A stretch of DNA of 6,193 nucleotides from an uncultured Actinomycetes bacterium (GTDB taxonomy: Bacteria; Actinomycetota; Thermoleophilia; Miltoncostaeales; Miltoncostaeaceae), in contig CALMEC010000348.1 of assembly GCA_937862675.1 (NCBI GenBank), forward strand, positions 1-6,193, given 5' to 3'. The notes below the pieces were generated by a model. The model was not told the origin of the DNA, made no database searches, and worked only from the letters and a program-made list of their open reading frames with translations. Position 1 is the stretch's first letter, and each line of letters begins with the position of its first letter. Positions 4,756 to 6,193 of this stretch are shown here, piece after piece. The translations under genes and the position numbers were made by a program.

Positions 4756-5483
4756 CCTCCAGCACCTCGGCGATGTGCCGGACCGTGAGATCGATTCCCG
4801 TGCGATGCGCGCGTCCGGCGATGTGGACGAGGCAGGAGAGGTCGCAGCCGACCAGGGCCTCGGCGTCCGTGGACGCCGCAGACCGTGCCTTCGCCTCGCC
4901 CAGGGCGCCGGACACCTCCGGGAAGTCCACGGCGAAGACGCCGCCGAACCCGCAACAGACCTCGGCGTCGGGGAGCGGGGTGTGTTCGATGCCGGCGCCG
5001 TCCAGGACGTGACCGGGCGACTCGGTCTCGCGCAGGAGACGCAGCATGTGGCAGGAGTGGTGGTGCGTCACGTGGGCCGGTGCGTCGCGAGCCGCAGCCG
5101 GGGCGAGTCCGTGGGCGACGAGGAACTGCGTGAGCTCCAGGGTGCGGCCGGCCAGGTCGCGGGCGGCCCCCTCCTCGGGGGGGCACCCCGCGCCCCCCCC
5201 CACGCCCCCCCGGCGCCCGCCGCCGCGCGCCCCCGCCCGCCCCCCGGCGGCGCCGCCGGGGCCCCACCACCGGCTCCGTGCCGGCGAACGCGCGGAGTGT
5301 CCGGCGGGCCACCGCACGGGCCTCGTCGGGGTGGCCCGCCGTCCAGCCGGCCTGGCCGCAGCAGGTCTGGTCCCTCGGCTCGACGACGGTGACGCCGAGG
5401 CGCTCCAGCACACGGCGCGTCGCACGTCCGATTCCGGGCGCCACGTGGTCCACCAGGCATGTCCGCATGAGAAGGACGCGCAT
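4751..5483 (-). CDS. lutA: Lactate utilization protein A (LutA/LldE, (Fe-S)-binding, cysteine-rich CCG domains), frame broken in this sequence
   Basis: LutA is the heterodisulfide-reductase-like, twin cysteine-rich subunit of the LutABC lactate oxidation system. ATG 5483 gives the classic start MRVLLMRTCLVDHVAPGIG, and the first CCG motif follows (Cys9 and CCGQAG at 41-46). Reading is sound to EPVV (residue 73, down to 5265). The C-terminal part, in another frame from about 5158, reads RDLAGRTLELTQFLV, HHSCHML, AEVCCGFGGVFAVDFPE (second CCG motif) and GCDLSCLVHI, ending in EVLEG at 4751. Between them the conserved V-P-S-G-S-C-type segment is replaced by nearly pure G/C sequence and the frame moves by one base. 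Total length (about 243 codons) still fits the family, so corrupted sequence is more likely than true gene loss. The long frame 5483-4551 without stops is an artefact of this shift. lutA leads the operon; the start has only a weak GGGG upstream. Downstream it meets the 67-codon ORF through ATGA. Confidence 0.9.
5176..5265. other. Nearly A/T-free stretch inside lutA, probable sequence corruption
   Basis: From 5203 to 5265, 63 bases contain no A or T; 5161-5265 holds only four. Runs of nine C (5193-5201), seven C (5205-5211) and seven G (5177-5183) occur. It begins exactly where LutA homology stops (5265), ends shortly before it resumes, and shifts the frame. This pattern suggests low-quality base calls rather than evolution. 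Confidence 0.75.
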
Positions 5484-5547
5484 GACCCCAGTCTGTCAGT
5501 GGGGGGCCTCTCCGTGGACACGTCCAGCGCGAACCCGTCTATGGCGT

Positions 5548-5576
5548 TTGACATAAACGTCGTTGTCACCTACGCT
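5548..5576 (+). promoter_or_regulatory. Sigma70-type promoter of the HTH/Clp-N gene
   Basis: A perfect -35 box TTGACA (5548-5553) is followed, after a 17-base spacer, by TACGCT (5571-5576), which keeps the first, second and last bases of TATAAT. Transcription would start near 5583, leaving a leader of about 20-30 bases with a GAAGGGA ribosome site (5589-5595). The region also lies upstream of the divergent lutA, whose own promoter I cannot place with confidence. Confidence 0.75.
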
Positions 5577-5589
5577 AGACACAACGACG
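5558..5589. promoter_or_regulatory. Inverted repeat around the -10 box, candidate operator
   Basis: CGTCGTTGT (5558-5566) and ACAACGACG (5581-5589) form a perfect 9-base inverted repeat separated by 14 bases that contain the -10 box. A second pair, TGACA (5549-5553)/TGTCA (5564-5568), overlaps the -35 box. Such placement suits a repressor, perhaps the HTH protein encoded just downstream or a regulator of the divergent lut operon. The binder is not known from the sequence. Confidence 0.5.
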
Positions 5590-5610
5590 AAGGGAATAGC
5601 ATTGATTGCG

Positions 5611-6193
5611 ATGACACTGAACAAGGACGCGCTCGAGCGCGCACAGACGGCACGTGACCGCCTGGTCGAGCTTCAGCATGAGGCCGAGGTGGCACGCGTG
5701 GACTATCACCACGCCATCCGGCAACTCCATGCACAGGGCGGCTCGCTGCGCGAGATCGCCGACTCGCTGGGCCTGAGCCACCAGCGCGTGCACCAGATCG
5801 TCGAGCCGGTCGACGGGTCGAGCGGTCACGGCGGCCCCGGCCACGGACCCGGGCGTCGCGGCCGGGGCCACGGACCCGGCCACGGGCCCCATCGAGGCGG
5901 TCCGTTCGGGCCCGGTTCCCGGGAGGAACGAGGGGGGCCCCACGGACCGTCACATCTCCACCGGGTCGCCCGTCGCCTCCGGCAGTTCGCGGGGTTCGAG
6001 CGGTTCAGCGGCGAGGCCCGGCGGGTCGTCGTCGGAGCCGTCGAGAGCGCGGAACGCCTCGGGCATCGGAGCGTCGGCTCGGAGCACATGGCGATCGGTG
6101 TGGCGGGCACGGCCCACCCCCACGCCCCGCGCGCGCCTGGGGGGCGCCGCCGCACCCCCGGCCCCCCAGCGCCGGCCGGCCCCGGGTCCCCGG
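5611..6193 (+). CDS. Helix-turn-helix protein with Gly/His/Pro linker and Clp N-terminal repeat domain, 3' end missing
   Basis: At least 194 residues, open to the right edge. Residues 7-42 form a charged helix (ALERAQTARDRLVELQHEAE), 43-65 a helix-turn-helix (GGSLREIADSLGLSHQRVHQIVE, the sigma-region-4/Trp-repressor style), and 69-117 a linker dominated by Gly, His, Pro and Arg. From 126 the sequence FAGFERFSGEARRVVVGAVESAERLGHRSVGSEHM matches the start of the Clp N repeat found in ClpA/ClpC. That combination suggests a DNA-binding protein that senses or partners the Clp machinery; related actinobacterial proteins exist as I recall, but function is inferred. ATG 5611 is used; TTG 5602, in frame, has a better distance (six bases) from GAAGGGA (5589-5595) and would add three residues. 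After about residue 165 the sequence becomes C/G-only and unlike the family, so the end is unreliable. It is transcribed divergently from lutA. Confidence 0.85.
   Translation, partial: MTLNKDALERAQTARDRLVELQHEAEVARVDYHHAIRQLHAQGGSLREIADSLGLSHQRVHQIVEPVDGSSGHGGPGHGPGRRGRGHGPGHGPHRGGPFGPGSREERGGPHGPSHLHRVARRLRQFAGFERFSGEARRVVVGAVESAERLGHRSVGSEHMAIGVAGTAHPHAPRAPGGRRRTPGPPAPAGPGSP
5839..5879 (+). repeat. Direct 14-base repeat coding for the GHGPG linker
   Basis: GGCCACGGACCCGG occurs at 5839-5852 and 5866-5879, a 27-base (nine-codon) period that keeps the reading frame. It encodes repeated Gly-His-Gly-Pro-Gly units in the linker between the HTH and Clp-N parts. Such repeats can expand or contract by slippage. 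Confidence 0.7.
6114..6193. other. C/G-saturated contig end, probably unreliable sequence
   Basis: Only a handful of A or T bases occur in the last 80 bases, with runs of C and G, just where the Clp-N homology fades (after GSEHMAIGV). The signature matches the corrupted stretch in lutA. The encoded Pro/Arg/Gly/Ala residues should not be trusted. Confidence 0.55.

Noticed and set aside
3613..4788. A 391-codon plus-strand frame opposite lutB
   Set aside because: It is the antisense of a well-conserved LutB gene, has no recognisable domain, and long antisense frames are expected in high-GC DNA.
4551..5483. A 310-codon open frame starting at the lutA ATG and running to the lutB start
   Set aside because: Only its first ~73 residues are LutA-like. 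The rest is Arg/Gly/Pro-rich out-of-frame sequence that stays open because of the A/T-free block and the high GC content.

Overview
The window looks like a short metagenomic contig. From about position 317 onward it reads as one high-GC, actinobacterium-like genome: strong G/C bias at third codon positions, ATGA/GTGA stop-start overlaps, a -10 box close to the smpB start, a LutABC-type lactate operon, and a helix-turn-helix protein carrying a Clp N-terminal repeat. The first ~316 bases do not match this. They encode the C-terminus of a UbiH-type ubiquinone hydroxylase of alphaproteobacterial (Sphingomonadales-like) character, and they abut a MarR gene that has lost its 5' end. I read this as a chimeric join. 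Taxonomy here is judged from protein character only; no search was run.

Layout. (1) 2-316 +, ubiH-like 3' fragment. (2) 350-736 +, MarR-family regulator, N-terminally truncated at the join. (3) 832-1317 +, smpB, probably from a leaderless or near-leaderless mRNA, followed by a strong 16-bp-arm hairpin. (4) 1523-1996 + and 2147-2608 +, two tandem paralogous four-helix membrane proteins of unknown function. (5) 2600-5483 -, the lut operon in the order lutA (4751-5483), lutB (3166-4554), lutC (2600-3169), converging on the second membrane gene with a 9-bp tail-to-tail overlap inside a perfect palindrome. (6) 5602/5611-6193 +, a divergent gene for a HTH / Gly-His-Pro linker / Clp-N protein, running off the right edge, with a clear sigma70-type promoter.

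LutA, LutB and LutC together form the iron-sulfur L-lactate oxidation complex, so the minus-strand block is one functional unit. Two things disturb it. lutA contains a nearly A/T-free stretch (about 5176-5265) that erases a conserved segment and shifts the frame, most likely corrupted sequence. Between lutA and lutB sits a 200-bp segment flanked by identical 8-bp direct repeats, with imperfect inverted repeats near its ends. It carries a 67-codon ORF that overlaps lutA and lutB by ATGA at both ends. It looks either like a small MITE-like insertion that moved the lutA-encoded Shine-Dalgarno site away from lutB, or like an undescribed small coupled gene.

SmpB (trans-translation) and the Clp-N protein both touch protein quality control, but they are about 4.3 kb apart and nothing in the sequence links them directly. 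No tRNA, rRNA, tmRNA, CRISPR array or transposase gene was seen.
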